DNA from: Sphingobacterium sp. ML3W
GTDB lineage: Bacteria; Bacteroidota; Bacteroidia; Sphingobacteriales; Sphingobacteriaceae
Direction: 5' to 3'
Assembly: GCF_000747525.1 (NCBI RefSeq)
Contig: NZ_CP009278.1
Location: 1,674,001 to 1,738,000 of the forward strand
Length of the DNA stretch: 64,000 bases
Part shown: positions 1 to 8,669 of the stretch, piece after piece
Numbering within the stretch: the first letter of the stretch is position 1
How the letters are laid out: every line of letters begins with the position of its first letter
Notes under the pieces: generated by a model
What the model was told of the DNA's origin: nothing
The model's database searches: none
Seen by the model: the letters and a program-made list of their open reading frames with translations, nothing else
Translations under genes and position numbers: made by a program

Positions 1-566
1 ATGAAATGCTAGATGGTGAACTTTTATTTGGTAAAGGCAGGGCTTATGGTGTTGAATGGTTTTTGAAGAAAAATAAGGGAAAATTGACCGGGTGGTTAAG
101 TTATACCTTATCAAAAAGCGAGCGTCAATTCGATCAGATCAATGCCGGAGAATGGTTTAATGCAAGACAAGATAAGACGCATAATGTATCTTTGGTAGCG
201 ATGTATAAATTGACAAATAAGTGGACCTTAGGGGGAACATTTGTGTACTATACGGGCGATGCGGTTACTTTTCCATCAGGAAAATATCAAGTGGATGGCA
301 AGACATTATTTTATTATACGGATCGTAATCGTTATCGTATGCCCAACTATCATCGTCTGGATGTGTCAGCAACATATGATCCAGGAGCGAAGTTAAACAA
401 ACGCTACTCTTCTTCTTGGTCATTTGGACTGTACAATGCCTATAATCGGAAAAATGCCTACTTAATTGATTTCAAAGAAAATGAAGATAACCCTAATATT
501 ACGGAAGCTTATCGGATCGCTTTGTTTGGAATCATTCCTTCTGTCACTTGGAATTTTAAATTTTAA
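1..566 (+). CDS. TonB-dependent receptor, C-terminal part (partial)
   Basis: This is the last 188 or so residues of an outer-membrane receptor whose start lies before the window; the reading frame is open back to base 3. The visible part is a run of alternating beta-strand segments rich in Tyr, Trp and Asn, and it ends in Phe (SVTWNFKF), as expected for a barrel inserted by the BAM machinery. Such receptors import large substrates using TonB energy. The stop is 2 bases before the DUF4249 lipoprotein start, so both are surely one transcript. That pairing is common in Bacteroidota and supports the call. Substrate cannot be inferred because the plug and N-terminus are missing. Confidence 0.85.
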   Translation, partial: EMLDGELLFGKGRAYGVEWFLKKNKGKLTGWLSYTLSKSERQFDQINAGEWFNARQDKTHNVSLVAMYKLTNKWTLGGTFVYYTGDAVTFPSGKYQVDGKTLFYYTDRNRYRMPNYHRLDVSATYDPGAKLNKRYSSSWSFGLYNAYNRKNAYLIDFKENEDNPNITEAYRIALFGIIPSVTWNFKF

Positions 567-568
567 TA

Positions 569-1375
569 ATGAAAATGAAATTATTTTTAAATTATATCTC
601 CCTATTCATGATTTTATTCCTAGGTTCTTGCGAGGATAAGATCGATCTTGAATTGGGCTCTATTGAAGAGAAGTATGTCATCGTAGCCGACTTACATAAT
701 GCCAATCCATCGCAAACGATTCAAATCAATAAAGCTGTTGATTTTTCTAACAATACAACTAAAAACCCTGTACTAGGAGCACATGTATTGGTAGAAAATA
801 CGACGAGTGGACGATCCTATAAATTTGTAGATGGAGGTGATGGGAGCTACACTATCGATAAAATGACTTTAAATGAAGGCGACTCTTATGCTCTTCATAT
901 TGAAATGTCCGATGGTGAAGCATTTGAAGCAACGTGTAAAATGCCCGTTTTTGTCAATGTCGACTCTATTGGCCTCCTTCGTAAAAAAAGATTTGATGAA
1001 GAGTATATATATGCAACATTGAGCTTTGTCGATCCTGTAGGGGAAGAGAATTATTATAAATACAAATTGAAGTTAAATGACGAAGAATTTAAATTCAGTG
1101 ACGTCTTTAGTGACAAGTTTAATGACGGTTTACTCGTTGAACATGAAATAACAAATGAAGACAATGATTTAAAAGTTGGGGATCGGATTCAGATATTAAG
1201 GCAGTGTATCGCAAAAGATGTGTACACGTATTGGTCCAATATTCAGGGTCAAAATCCAGGATCAGCAGCACCTTTTAATCCAATTTCTAATATTTCCAAT
1301 GGAGCTTTGGGGTATTTTAGCGTCAGTAGTGCACAGTATTACCACCTAGATGTAGCAGAAAAGCGAAAATTATAG
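569..1375 (+). CDS. DUF4249 family outer-membrane lipoprotein
   Basis: The 268-residue product starts with a lipoprotein signal peptide; the lipobox LGSC puts the lipidated Cys at residue 21. It is followed by E-D-K, acidic residues close to the Cys like those of Bacteroidota surface-lipoprotein export signals. The body matches what is known of DUF4249: an early beta-rich domain, and a C-terminal NGALGYFSVSS motif near the end. DUF4249 proteins are usually encoded next to a TonB-dependent receptor, as here with 2 bases between genes, and may act as its surface partner. No biochemical function is established. The gene overlaps the convergent deacetylase gene by 6 bases. Confidence 0.82.
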   Translation: MKMKLFLNYISLFMILFLGSCEDKIDLELGSIEEKYVIVADLHNANPSQTIQINKAVDFSNNTTKNPVLGAHVLVENTTSGRSYKFVDGGDGSYTIDKMTLNEGDSYALHIEMSDGEAFEATCKMPVFVNVDSIGLLRKKRFDEEYIYATLSFVDPVGEENYYKYKLKLNDEEFKFSDVFSDKFNDGLLVEHEITNEDNDLKVGDRIQILRQCIAKDVYTYWSNIQGQNPGSAAPFNPISNISNGALGYFSVSSAQYYHLDVAEKRKL

Positions 1376-1978
1376 TACTTCAAAACGATAGTTTTTAGCG
1401 AGAAGGTATACTATGGCTTTTGGAAGTGCGTATGTTACACGTGGGATTGCCTTTATATTATCATGAAAGACAATGATGGAACCATTTTCGGTGTTTTCAA
1501 TTGTATTCTTGTAACATTTTTCAGGACTCAAAGATAGGTCGAAATCACCGGTAAGGACATCCCACATGATGATTTCGTAATTTGGATACAAAGTTTTCAG
1601 TTGTGACTTTTTTGCCCTACCATAAGGAGGACGAAACAGCTTACTTTTGGTTAAATGTTGGCATTTTTCAATATTTTCTAAATATTCTTCATCTGTAGTT
1701 ATCCAGCCTTTCAGATGATTATAGGTGTGATTACCCACTTGATGCCCTTCTTCCAAAATTCTTTCAAACAAATGTGGATTTTTTTTAATATTTTCACCTA
1801 CGCAAAAAAAAGTCGCCTTGATGTTGTATTCCTTTAGTGTATCTAAAACAAAAGGAGTGAGTTCTGGAATAGGTCCATCATCAAATGTGAGATAAATTTT
1901 GTTTTCTTTCCTAGATTTATTCCAAATTGATTTTGGATAAAACAGTTTAAGAAAGAAAGGTGCTTTAACAAGATACAT
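1370..1978 (-). CDS. Polysaccharide deacetylase family protein (NodB fold)
   Basis: The 202-residue protein has the full NodB/CE4 motif set: TFDDGP at 31-36 (catalytic Asp33 and metal-ligand Asp34), H84-T-Y-N-H88 (metal ligands), RPPYG at 116-120, and a late FHD with His172. These enzymes remove N-acetyl groups from peptidoglycan, chitin-like or other amino-sugar polymers. The N-terminus has no clear cleavable signal; a short hydrophobic stretch (residues 6-14) precedes the domain, so location is uncertain. It is a small single-domain member. A TACATTTG box on the minus strand at 1993-2000 is a plausible -7 element about 14 bases before the start. The substrate is not predictable from sequence. 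Confidence 0.88.
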   Translation of the reverse strand: MYLVKAPFFLKLFYPKSIWNKSRKENKIYLTFDDGPIPELTPFVLDTLKEYNIKATFFCVGENIKKNPHLFERILEEGHQVGNHTYNHLKGWITTDEEYLENIEKCQHLTKSKLFRPPYGRAKKSQLKTLYPNYEIIMWDVLTGDFDLSLSPEKCYKNTIENTENGSIIVFHDNIKAIPRVTYALPKAIVYLLAKNYRFEVL

Positions 1979-2022
1979 ACATTACATTTTAACAAATGTA
2001 TTAAAACTATTAAGTTCTTACT

Positions 2023-3393
2023 ATGGACGATAGAAAAAATTATAAAAAAATGGCTCTAATGGCCATCATGTTTTCCATGATGGGCTATGCGAGTTTTGGA
2101 CAGGGGAAGGTAACCGTAGAAGAGGCAATACGAGTTACTTTGGAGAGAAACCTGCAAGTAAAGCAGGCAACATTGAATAAAGACCTCGCTGCACAAGATG
2201 TGTTCCAAGCGAAGTCCAATCTATATCCTGATTTAGGCATCAGTGTCAATCAACGATATAATAATGGATTTGCATTTGACCAAGTAGCAGGAAAGGTACT
2301 TACGGGTAATGACTGGACTACTACTTCAAGTGGCTCATTGAGTTCAAACGTAACCATTTTCCAAGGTTTACAAAAAGTCAATCAAATTAAAGCCAATAAA
2401 TTATTATTGGAATCGGCAGCAACACAAATAGAAAAGATCAAGTACGACCTGATGCTTTCCGTTTTGGTCAATTATTTAGAAGCAATCACCAACAAGGAGA
2501 TGACGATTGCAAGTGAGCAACAAATCTTATTGTCTAAGGAGCAAGTGAAAAATGATTCTATTCAATTCGAAGTTGGAAATAAGACTTTGGCCGATCTATC
2601 CCAATCTAAAAACCAAGTTGCTACAGATCAACTTAATCTTGTTAATGCAAAAAATGCTTATGAGTCTTCTTTGTTAGCCCTTAAGCAATTGATGGAGCTA
2701 TCTCCTCAGACCGATCTGCAATTGGTGAAACCACAAGTAGAAGCAATCGATCAGGTATTAGAACAATATACTGCTGAAACCGTTTTTGATAAAGCTAAAA
2801 GTTTTAATCCCGAACTGAAAAAGGCACAATTGGATAAACAAGCCGCATTAAAACAGATTGCTATTGCAAAAGGAGGTTATTTACCAACTCTTTCTTTGGG
2901 TGTTAGTTATGGGTCTAATTATTCTTCAAAGGCATATGACCTAGTTACTCAAACTGTTATTCCTTTTGGAGACCAGGTGAACAAAAATAAATCGTTTGGT
3001 GCTGGTCTGTCCTTATCGATCCCTATTTTTGACAATAATAAAAACAAGGTTAATGTATCAAAAGCGAAGATTAACCTACAATTGGCAGAGACCAATGAGC
3101 AGCTTTTGGAAACAACTTTAAATAAAACCGTCAATCAAGCTGTTCTGGACTTATCTGCTGCAGCGCAGCGATATCAATCGAGCTTAGCTGCTTTTAGCAG
3201 CGCAACAGATGCCTTTCAGGTCATCAAAGAACGCTACGACATTGGAATGGCTAACGGTATTGAACTATTTACTGCTCAAACAAATAGAAATAAAGCTGAA
3301 TTTGATTTGATTCAAGCAAAATATAATATGATCTTTAAAGATAAAATAATAGATTATTATGTTGGAAATCCGATTAAATTTGATGTCAATTAA
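2023..3393 (+). CDS. TolC family outer-membrane efflux protein
   Basis: The 456-residue product has a signal peptide (cleavage near residue 27, after YASFGQ or just before) followed by the two repeated TolC halves. These contain long amphipathic helices rich in Ala, Gln, Asn and Lys, with short beta segments containing YNNGFAFDQ and SLSIPIF. TolC-like trimers form the outer-membrane and periplasmic duct of tripartite exporters. The next gene, 20 bases on, is the periplasmic adaptor, so the two are cotranscribed. The usual third component, a MacB-type ABC transporter or an RND pump, is not in the following genes. Confidence 0.9.
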   Translation: MDDRKNYKKMALMAIMFSMMGYASFGQGKVTVEEAIRVTLERNLQVKQATLNKDLAAQDVFQAKSNLYPDLGISVNQRYNNGFAFDQVAGKVLTGNDWTTTSSGSLSSNVTIFQGLQKVNQIKANKLLLESAATQIEKIKYDLMLSVLVNYLEAITNKEMTIASEQQILLSKEQVKNDSIQFEVGNKTLADLSQSKNQVATDQLNLVNAKNAYESSLLALKQLMELSPQTDLQLVKPQVEAIDQVLEQYTAETVFDKAKSFNPELKKAQLDKQAALKQIAIAKGGYLPTLSLGVSYGSNYSSKAYDLVTQTVIPFGDQVNKNKSFGAGLSLSIPIFDNNKNKVNVSKAKINLQLAETNEQLLETTLNKTVNQAVLDLSAAAQRYQSSLAAFSSATDAFQVIKERYDIGMANGIELFTAQTNRNKAEFDLIQAKYNMIFKDKIIDYYVGNPIKFDVN

Positions 3394-3413
3394 CTCCTTA
3401 ACGAAAATTTGAA

Positions 3414-4715
3414 ATGGCTAAAAAGAAAAGTAAATTAACAAAGATCATATTAATAAGTGCTGTAGTTATATTAGTATTGGTTTTAGTTGGCAGCAAATTA
3501 GGATGGTTCGGAAAAGGGGATGTCATCAAAGTTGCTGTGGATACCGCAAAAGAGATGGAAATCAATGAGTTGGTTTCTGCAAGTGGTAAGATTCAACCGG
3601 AATTTGAAGTTAAATTAAGTTCTGAGGTTTCGGGAGAGGTCGTTGAATTGAATATCAAGGAAGGCGATATCGTTAAAAAAGGACAAGTTTTATGTCGTAT
3701 TAAACCTGATATCTTACAATCGGGATACGATCGTTCTATTGCAACGTTAAATTCACAAAGAGCTAATCTAGCAGCTGCCCAACAACAATTGAAGCAGCAA
3801 CAGGCAAATTTTAGTAATGTGGAGGCAACTTTTAAAAGAAATCAAGAATTGTTCAATAAAAGGGTGATATCTGCTGCTGAAATGGATAAAAGTTCTTCAG
3901 AGTATTACTCGACTCTAGCAGCTATTGAAGCGCAGAAGCAAACGGTACTTTCTACTAAATATGGAATCGACCAGTCGCAAGCGACAGTAAAAGAAGCGAA
4001 GGATAACTTAGACCGAACGACAATATATTCTCCAAGTGATGGTGTCGTATCTCTTTTATCTATCGAATTGGGAGAGCGTGTTGTAGGAACTGCCCAGATG
4101 GCTGGAACAGAAATTATGCGTATTGCCAATATGGAAGTTATGGAAGTGAATGTTGATGTGAATGAAAATGACATCAATCGCGTTCGTGTAGGAAATGAAG
4201 CAGAAATTGAAGTAGACGCTTACCAAGATCGCAAGTTTAAGGGTATCGTAACCGAAATTGCTTCTTCATCCAAAAATATAGCAACGGTTACTGCAGGTTC
4301 TTCTACAGAACAAGTGACAAACTTTAATGTAAAAGTACGTATCCAATTGAGCTCCTATGAGGATCTATTAAAGGAAACTCATGTTTCGCCTTTTAAACCA
4401 GGTTTGTCAGCGACGGTGCAGATCTTTACACGTCATCAGAAAGGCATAGCAATCCCAATTCAATCTGTAACCATCAGAAATGGTGTTGGAGCAGATAGCT
4501 TAAGCAATGATAGTCTTAAAGAATACGTTTTCGTACTTAATAATGGCTTGGTTAAACAAACTGTTGTAAAGACCGGTATTCAGGATGATAAGAATATTAT
4601 AATTTTATCAGGTCTTAAAAAAGGAGATGAGATTGTATCTAGACCATTTGATGCGATTTCCAAAACATTGAAGGACGATAGTAAAGTCGAGAAAGTAGAT
4701 AAAAATAGTCTATAG
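3414..4715 (+). CDS. HlyD/MacA-family periplasmic adaptor (membrane fusion) protein
   Basis: The 433-residue protein has one N-terminal membrane anchor (about residues 10-28). A biotinyl-lipoyl-like half follows (SGEVVELNIKEGDIVKKGQ), then a helical hairpin rich in Gln and Ala (about 105-190), the second lipoyl half (YSPSDGVVSLLSIELGERV), and a beta-barrel with a membrane-proximal domain. This order is typical of MacA/AcrA-like adaptors that join an inner-membrane pump to TolC. It lies 20 bases after the TolC gene. In related Bacteroidota the next genes often encode MacB-like ATPase and permease subunits; here the next gene is an unrelated helix-hairpin-helix protein, so the pump must be encoded elsewhere. 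Confidence 0.9.
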   Translation: MAKKKSKLTKIILISAVVILVLVLVGSKLGWFGKGDVIKVAVDTAKEMEINELVSASGKIQPEFEVKLSSEVSGEVVELNIKEGDIVKKGQVLCRIKPDILQSGYDRSIATLNSQRANLAAAQQQLKQQQANFSNVEATFKRNQELFNKRVISAAEMDKSSSEYYSTLAAIEAQKQTVLSTKYGIDQSQATVKEAKDNLDRTTIYSPSDGVVSLLSIELGERVVGTAQMAGTEIMRIANMEVMEVNVDVNENDINRVRVGNEAEIEVDAYQDRKFKGIVTEIASSSKNIATVTAGSSTEQVTNFNVKVRIQLSSYEDLLKETHVSPFKPGLSATVQIFTRHQKGIAIPIQSVTIRNGVGADSLSNDSLKEYVFVLNNGLVKQTVVKTGIQDDKNIIILSGLKKGDEIVSRPFDAISKTLKDDSKVEKVDKNSL

Positions 4716-4769
4716 TACTTAAAACCTTTATTTAAGGTTTGAAACATAACAAAATGGTTGTGTTTAATT

Positions 4770-4819
4770 AAAAATTCCGTAACTTAATGAAAACTAAATC
4801 ATTGTGTTACGGAATTTTT
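4770..4819 (+). terminator. Terminator-like hairpin overlapping the next start codon
   Basis: A perfect 14-base inverted repeat (AAAAATTCCGTAAC at 4770-4783; its complement at 4806-4819) encloses a 22-base loop and runs into T residues. It looks like the intrinsic terminator of the TolC-HlyD unit. However, the GTG start of the helix-hairpin-helix gene (4804-4806) sits at the edge of the 3' arm. The same hairpin could therefore both end upstream transcription and hide the downstream start. Two weaker imperfect hairpins lie just before it (about 4722-4766). Confidence 0.6.
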
Positions 4820-5742
4820 TTAAATATTTTAATTTATCCCGAACTGAACAGAACGGTTTTTTTGTCTTGTTCCTGATGATTTTGGTGTTCATCAGTTTTC
4901 CATATTTTTATAACTTCTTGCATCCCACTGATTTTGACTCCTTTGAAATTCGAGATTTTACGGAAGATACAAGTGGTGTCAACTCAAGGCATTATCAGCG
5001 GACATCTGGTGAATGGGCAAATAGCAAAGGCTCCGCTTCAAATCAATTAAAAACAGCAGCAAAATTGTTTCCTTTCGACCCCAATCGCTTGGATGAGGAT
5101 GACTGGAAAAGGTTGGGATTGTCAGACAAACAGGTGCGTGTTATTCTGAATTATAGAAATAAGGGTGGTCAGTTTTACAAGAAAGAAGATTTGGCAAAAA
5201 TCTACTCCATTTCGCCAGATGAATTTAAACGTCTCCAAGATTTTATTGTGATAGAACAGGTTTCTGCTTATAAACAAGAGGAAGAGAAACAAGAATATCA
5301 GACTGTACAAAAAGTAGCGCAAAAGGAGTTTAGATTGCCTCCTCCAATTATTGATGTTAATCTTGCAGATACGACAGCGTTTATTAAACTTCGCGGTATA
5401 GGCTCGGTTTTTGCAAATCGTATTGTTAGCTATCGAAAATCACTAGGTGGTTTTGTAACGGTACAGCAAATAAAGGAAATATATGGACTTCCATTAGAGA
5501 CTTACGAAGCTATATTTCCTTATTTAAAAATCAGTTCAGATCCGATGATTTATAAACTTAATATCAATGATTTGGATGTTAAGTCTTTGGCCAAACATCC
5601 CTATATTAATTACAAGCAAGGTACAGCGATAGTCAATTATCGAATTCAGCATGGACACTTTCAAAACATGGAAGATTTAAGAAAGGTCCTCCTATTAGAT
5701 GATGATTTTTTGCGTAAACTTGCACCATATTTAACATTTTAA
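4804..5742 (+). CDS. ComEA-like helix-hairpin-helix protein with membrane anchor
   Basis: The 312-residue product has one N-terminal transmembrane helix (about residues 19-39) and then several helix-hairpin-helix units of the ComEA type. These include FDPNRLDEDDWKRLGLSDKQ, VNLADTTAFIKLRGIGSVFA with NRIVSYR, and LNINDLDVKSLAKHPYINY with QGTAIVNYR. Such domains bind DNA without sequence preference; the anchor would place them in the periplasm, as for ComEA in DNA uptake, but a role in competence is inference. The only usable start is GTG at 4804: the frame is closed by a TAA at 4795, and only ATC and ATT intervene. The stop abuts the apt start, implying cotranscription. Confidence 0.82.
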   Translation: MLRNFFKYFNLSRTEQNGFFVLFLMILVFISFPYFYNFLHPTDFDSFEIRDFTEDTSGVNSRHYQRTSGEWANSKGSASNQLKTAAKLFPFDPNRLDEDDWKRLGLSDKQVRVILNYRNKGGQFYKKEDLAKIYSISPDEFKRLQDFIVIEQVSAYKQEEEKQEYQTVQKVAQKEFRLPPPIIDVNLADTTAFIKLRGIGSVFANRIVSYRKSLGGFVTVQQIKEIYGLPLETYEAIFPYLKISSDPMIYKLNINDLDVKSLAKHPYINYKQGTAIVNYRIQHGHFQNMEDLRKVLLLDDDFLRKLAPYLTF

Positions 5743-6276
5743 ATGATGCTAGAAGAAAAATTAAAACGTGTTGTTCGTGATGTATATGATTTTCCAAAAC
5801 CTGGAATTGTTTTTAAAGATATAACACCGTTATTGCAAGATGCAAAACTCTGTTTAGAAATGGTAGATGCATTTGTAGAGCAGATAAAAGATTGTGAATT
5901 GGATGCGGTTGCCGGTATCGAAAGTAGAGGTTTTCTATTTGGCATGATGCTAGCGAGTCGCTTGCAGGTGCCTTTTATACCTATACGCAAGCAAGGGAAA
6001 TTACCTTTTCATACGATTTCAGAATCTTATGCCCTCGAATATGGGCAAGCTACTATTGAAATGCATGAAGATGCTTTCCCTAAAGGGAGTAAAATATTGA
6101 TTCATGATGATTTATTAGCGACAGGTGGTACCGTAGTCGCTGCAAGTAAATTAATTGAAAAATTGGGTGGTGAAGTTGCAGGATACTGCTTTGTCATCAG
6201 TTTAGATTTTCTAAATAGCCAAGGACGGTTAACTCGCTTTAGTCCGAATATTTTTTCATTAGCACATTATAATTAA
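5743..6276 (+). CDS. apt: Adenine phosphoribosyltransferase
   Basis: The 177-residue enzyme makes AMP from adenine and PRPP in purine salvage. The N-terminal motif DFPKPGIVFKDITPLL is diagnostic of Apt, AGIESRGFLFG follows, and the PRPP-binding loop ILIHDDLLATGGT lies at about residues 118-130. Length fits the family (about 170-185). The ATG follows the preceding stop codon directly (TAA then ATG ATG), so translation is probably coupled to the helix-hairpin-helix gene. It is cytoplasmic. The TerC gene follows after 22 bases and probably shares the transcript. Confidence 0.96.
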   Translation: MMLEEKLKRVVRDVYDFPKPGIVFKDITPLLQDAKLCLEMVDAFVEQIKDCELDAVAGIESRGFLFGMMLASRLQVPFIPIRKQGKLPFHTISESYALEYGQATIEMHEDAFPKGSKILIHDDLLATGGTVVAASKLIEKLGGEVAGYCFVISLDFLNSQGRLTRFSPNIFSLAHYN

Positions 6277-6298
6277 TTTAAAAACCCAATAAATTTTT

Positions 6299-7063
6299 AT
6301 GGAATGGATCTCGGACCCACAAATTTGGATTTCACTACTGACATTGACAGTTTTAGAAGTTGTACTCGGAATAGATAACATTGTGTTTATCTCCATACTG
6401 AGTGGTAAATTACCTGCTGAACAGCAAAAAAAGGCGCGTCAGTTAGGTTTACTTTTGGCTTTAGTAACTCGTGTTTTATTACTATTTTCAATCAAATGGA
6501 TCATGTCTTTGACAGAGCCATTTATTAATTTTGCAACTACTTTTGGAATTGATAATCCAGATTGGTCCCGTTACTTAGAATTATCGGGTAGAGATTTGAT
6601 TCTATTTATTGGGGGTTTATTTTTGATATATAAAAGTACAACAGAAATTCATCATAAAATGGATGGACATACGGAAGAACAAAAGACCATCAAAAAGGGA
6701 GTTACTTTTATTGGGACACTCTTTCAAATCTTGATTTTAGATATTGTATTCTCATTAGATTCAGTCATAACAGCTGTTGGTATGGTCGATCAAATTGGTG
6801 TTATGGTTGCAGCAGTTATTATTGCAGTACTGATTATGTTATTGTCCGCAGAACAGATCAGCAAATTTGTTAATGACTATCCATCGGTCAAAATGTTGGC
6901 ACTATCATTCCTATTGTTGATTGGAGTGTCGTTGACAGCCGAAGCTTTTGATCAGACTATCCCAAAAGGATACATCTATTTTGCGATGGCTTTTTCAGTT
7001 TTAGTCGAATTTCTTAATATTAAAAGTGAGAAAAAACAACTGCAAAAGGATAATCAAAAATAG
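6299..7063 (+). CDS. TerC family integral membrane protein
   Basis: The 254-residue protein is almost wholly hydrophobic, with about seven membrane helices. It carries the two TerC signature segments with acidic residues inside helices: EVVLGIDNIVFISIL near the start, and LDIVFSLDSVITAVG in the middle. TerC-family proteins are linked to metal (notably manganese) export and to tellurium resistance. This one resembles the plain membrane-domain type without CBS or CorC domains. The C-terminus is Lys-rich and cytoplasmic. It follows apt by 22 bases and is closed by a strong terminator. The metal handled cannot be told from sequence. Confidence 0.88.
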   Translation: MEWISDPQIWISLLTLTVLEVVLGIDNIVFISILSGKLPAEQQKKARQLGLLLALVTRVLLLFSIKWIMSLTEPFINFATTFGIDNPDWSRYLELSGRDLILFIGGLFLIYKSTTEIHHKMDGHTEEQKTIKKGVTFIGTLFQILILDIVFSLDSVITAVGMVDQIGVMVAAVIIAVLIMLLSAEQISKFVNDYPSVKMLALSFLLLIGVSLTAEAFDQTIPKGYIYFAMAFSVLVEFLNIKSEKKQLQKDNQK

Positions 7064-7076
7064 AGAAATAGACATA

Positions 7077-7112
7077 AAAAAAGCTATCCTTTTTAAAAAG
7101 GATAGCTTTTTT
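7077..7112. terminator. Bidirectional intrinsic terminator
   Basis: A near-perfect hairpin with AAAGCTATCC / GGATAGCTTT arms is flanked by A and T tracts on both sides. It sits between the TerC gene (plus) and the convergent alkaline phosphatase gene (minus), and can end transcription from both. Confidence 0.88.
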
Positions 7113-7132
7113 ATTGAATTATTTATCGGCAA

Positions 7133-8545
7133 TTATAAACTTAAAGCTGCTGCTTGCGCAATCTTTTTAGGAATATCTGTGTTTTCCATTTTATGCGTAA
7201 ATAATTCCGAACCTGCTCCAATCGCATAAATTGGAACATATCCTGCCGAATGGTTGCCCGAAGCCCATGATATATTAGCCACTTCATTTAACGTTTTTAC
7301 AGCTAATGCAACAAGTTTCTCATCACTAGCATAAAGACTTTTTTCTGTGGCATTCACATGTTTTATAAAGCTATTCTCGTAAGCTTGAAAAATCGCTTTT
7401 TCTTGAGCCTCATTGATCTTTACTTTTGACCATAGACCAAGATTTTCCGATAGTATATGTTTGATTTCTTCCCAAGTTGCTTTTGGTTGTTCCACTCTCA
7501 CTTTCGAAATTATTTTTGAAAGCTCAGCTTGAGAAACTTTTTGGTTCGCTAAAATTTTAAAATTGAGATTACTGCTTCCAGTACCCAAGGTCATACCACC
7601 TGTTTCGTGATCAGCAGTAATGATGATCAATGTTTCTTCAGGATGTTTTAAATAGAAATCATAAGCGACTTGCACAGAGCTGTTGAAGTCTACCACCTCG
7701 TGTAGCGTAGTTGCAGCATCATTACTATGGCTAGACCAATCGATCTTACCACCTTCTACCATCAAGAAAAATCCATTGTCATTATTTTTCGTAAGCGATT
7801 CAATAGCAACTTCTGTTATTTGTTTCAAATTCAAGTCTCCATCTTTTTGATCAATCGCAAATTTTAGGGATTCAGGATCTGTGTTTTTATTGTTCATGAA
7901 TATAATCTTATCCGCTTTGCCTTTTACGCTATCATAGTCCGATTTTCCAAAAGCAAGTGTATATCCCGATTTCTCAAATAAGGAGAAAATAGGAGTGACA
8001 GCTTCCTTCGCAGCATTGGTGTCATGCTTTAAAAATCCTGAACCAGCAAAAAAGTCGAAGTTTGATTTAGGAATGTCTGTCGCTATTTCATAATATTTAT
8101 TTCTGCTGGTTTGGTGTGCGTAGAAAGAAGCTGGAGTAGCATGGTCAATACTCACACTCGTGGTGATTCCAACTTTCATTCCTTTTTCTTTCGCTGCATA
8201 TGCAATACTTTTCAAAGCTATTGTTTGTGTTGAGTCCATCCCAATGACACCGTTTTTTGTTTTGGAACCTACTGCTAGTGCAGTTCCTCCTGCAGCAGAA
8301 TCTGTAATGCCGTTAGAAAGGGAGTAAGTTGATGCAAAAGTGGCTACAGGGAATTGTGAAAAAACCAAAGGTTTCAATCCGATTCTATTTTCTAGATCTG
8401 CAAGATAAACTTCGGTGGAATTGACTTGATTCAGCCCCATACCATCACCGATCATATAAAATATATACTTGGGTTTATTTTGGGCGAATAAAATGGATAG
8501 CGACGCTAAGTAGAAAATAGTTGTTGCAACTGTACGCTTGATCAT
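7133..8545 (-). CDS. Alkaline phosphatase (PhoA superfamily)
   Basis: The 470-residue secreted enzyme has a signal peptide (about residues 1-21, ending ILFA). It then shows the metal-site motif YMIGDGMG (Asp34), the nucleophile motif TDSAAGGTALA (Ser83), DHATPASFYAH, and the late metal-binding TADHETGG. All are diagnostic of metal-dependent alkaline phosphatases that release phosphate from monoesters in the periplasm or outside. The length is normal. It is a single-gene unit ending at a bidirectional terminator. A phosphate-starvation (Pho box) control site is not evident upstream. Confidence 0.93.
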   Translation of the reverse strand: MIKRTVATTIFYLASLSILFAQNKPKYIFYMIGDGMGLNQVNSTEVYLADLENRIGLKPLVFSQFPVATFASTYSLSNGITDSAAGGTALAVGSKTKNGVIGMDSTQTIALKSIAYAAKEKGMKVGITTSVSIDHATPASFYAHQTSRNKYYEIATDIPKSNFDFFAGSGFLKHDTNAAKEAVTPIFSLFEKSGYTLAFGKSDYDSVKGKADKIIFMNNKNTDPESLKFAIDQKDGDLNLKQITEVAIESLTKNNDNGFFLMVEGGKIDWSSHSNDAATTLHEVVDFNSSVQVAYDFYLKHPEETLIIITADHETGGMTLGTGSSNLNFKILANQKVSQAELSKIISKVRVEQPKATWEEIKHILSENLGLWSKVKINEAQEKAIFQAYENSFIKHVNATEKSLYASDEKLVALAVKTLNEVANISWASGNHSAGYVPIYAIGAGSELFTHKMENTDIPKKIAQAAALSL

Positions 8546-8669
8546 GAGTAATGTTGTGTTAGTATAGGTATTTAAATTATGTTATGTATTAAAAGGGCTA
8601 ATATAATAAACCCATATTTGTTTAATGTTAAGTTTTTGAAAATAGGAGCTAGACGACACCGTCAAGATA

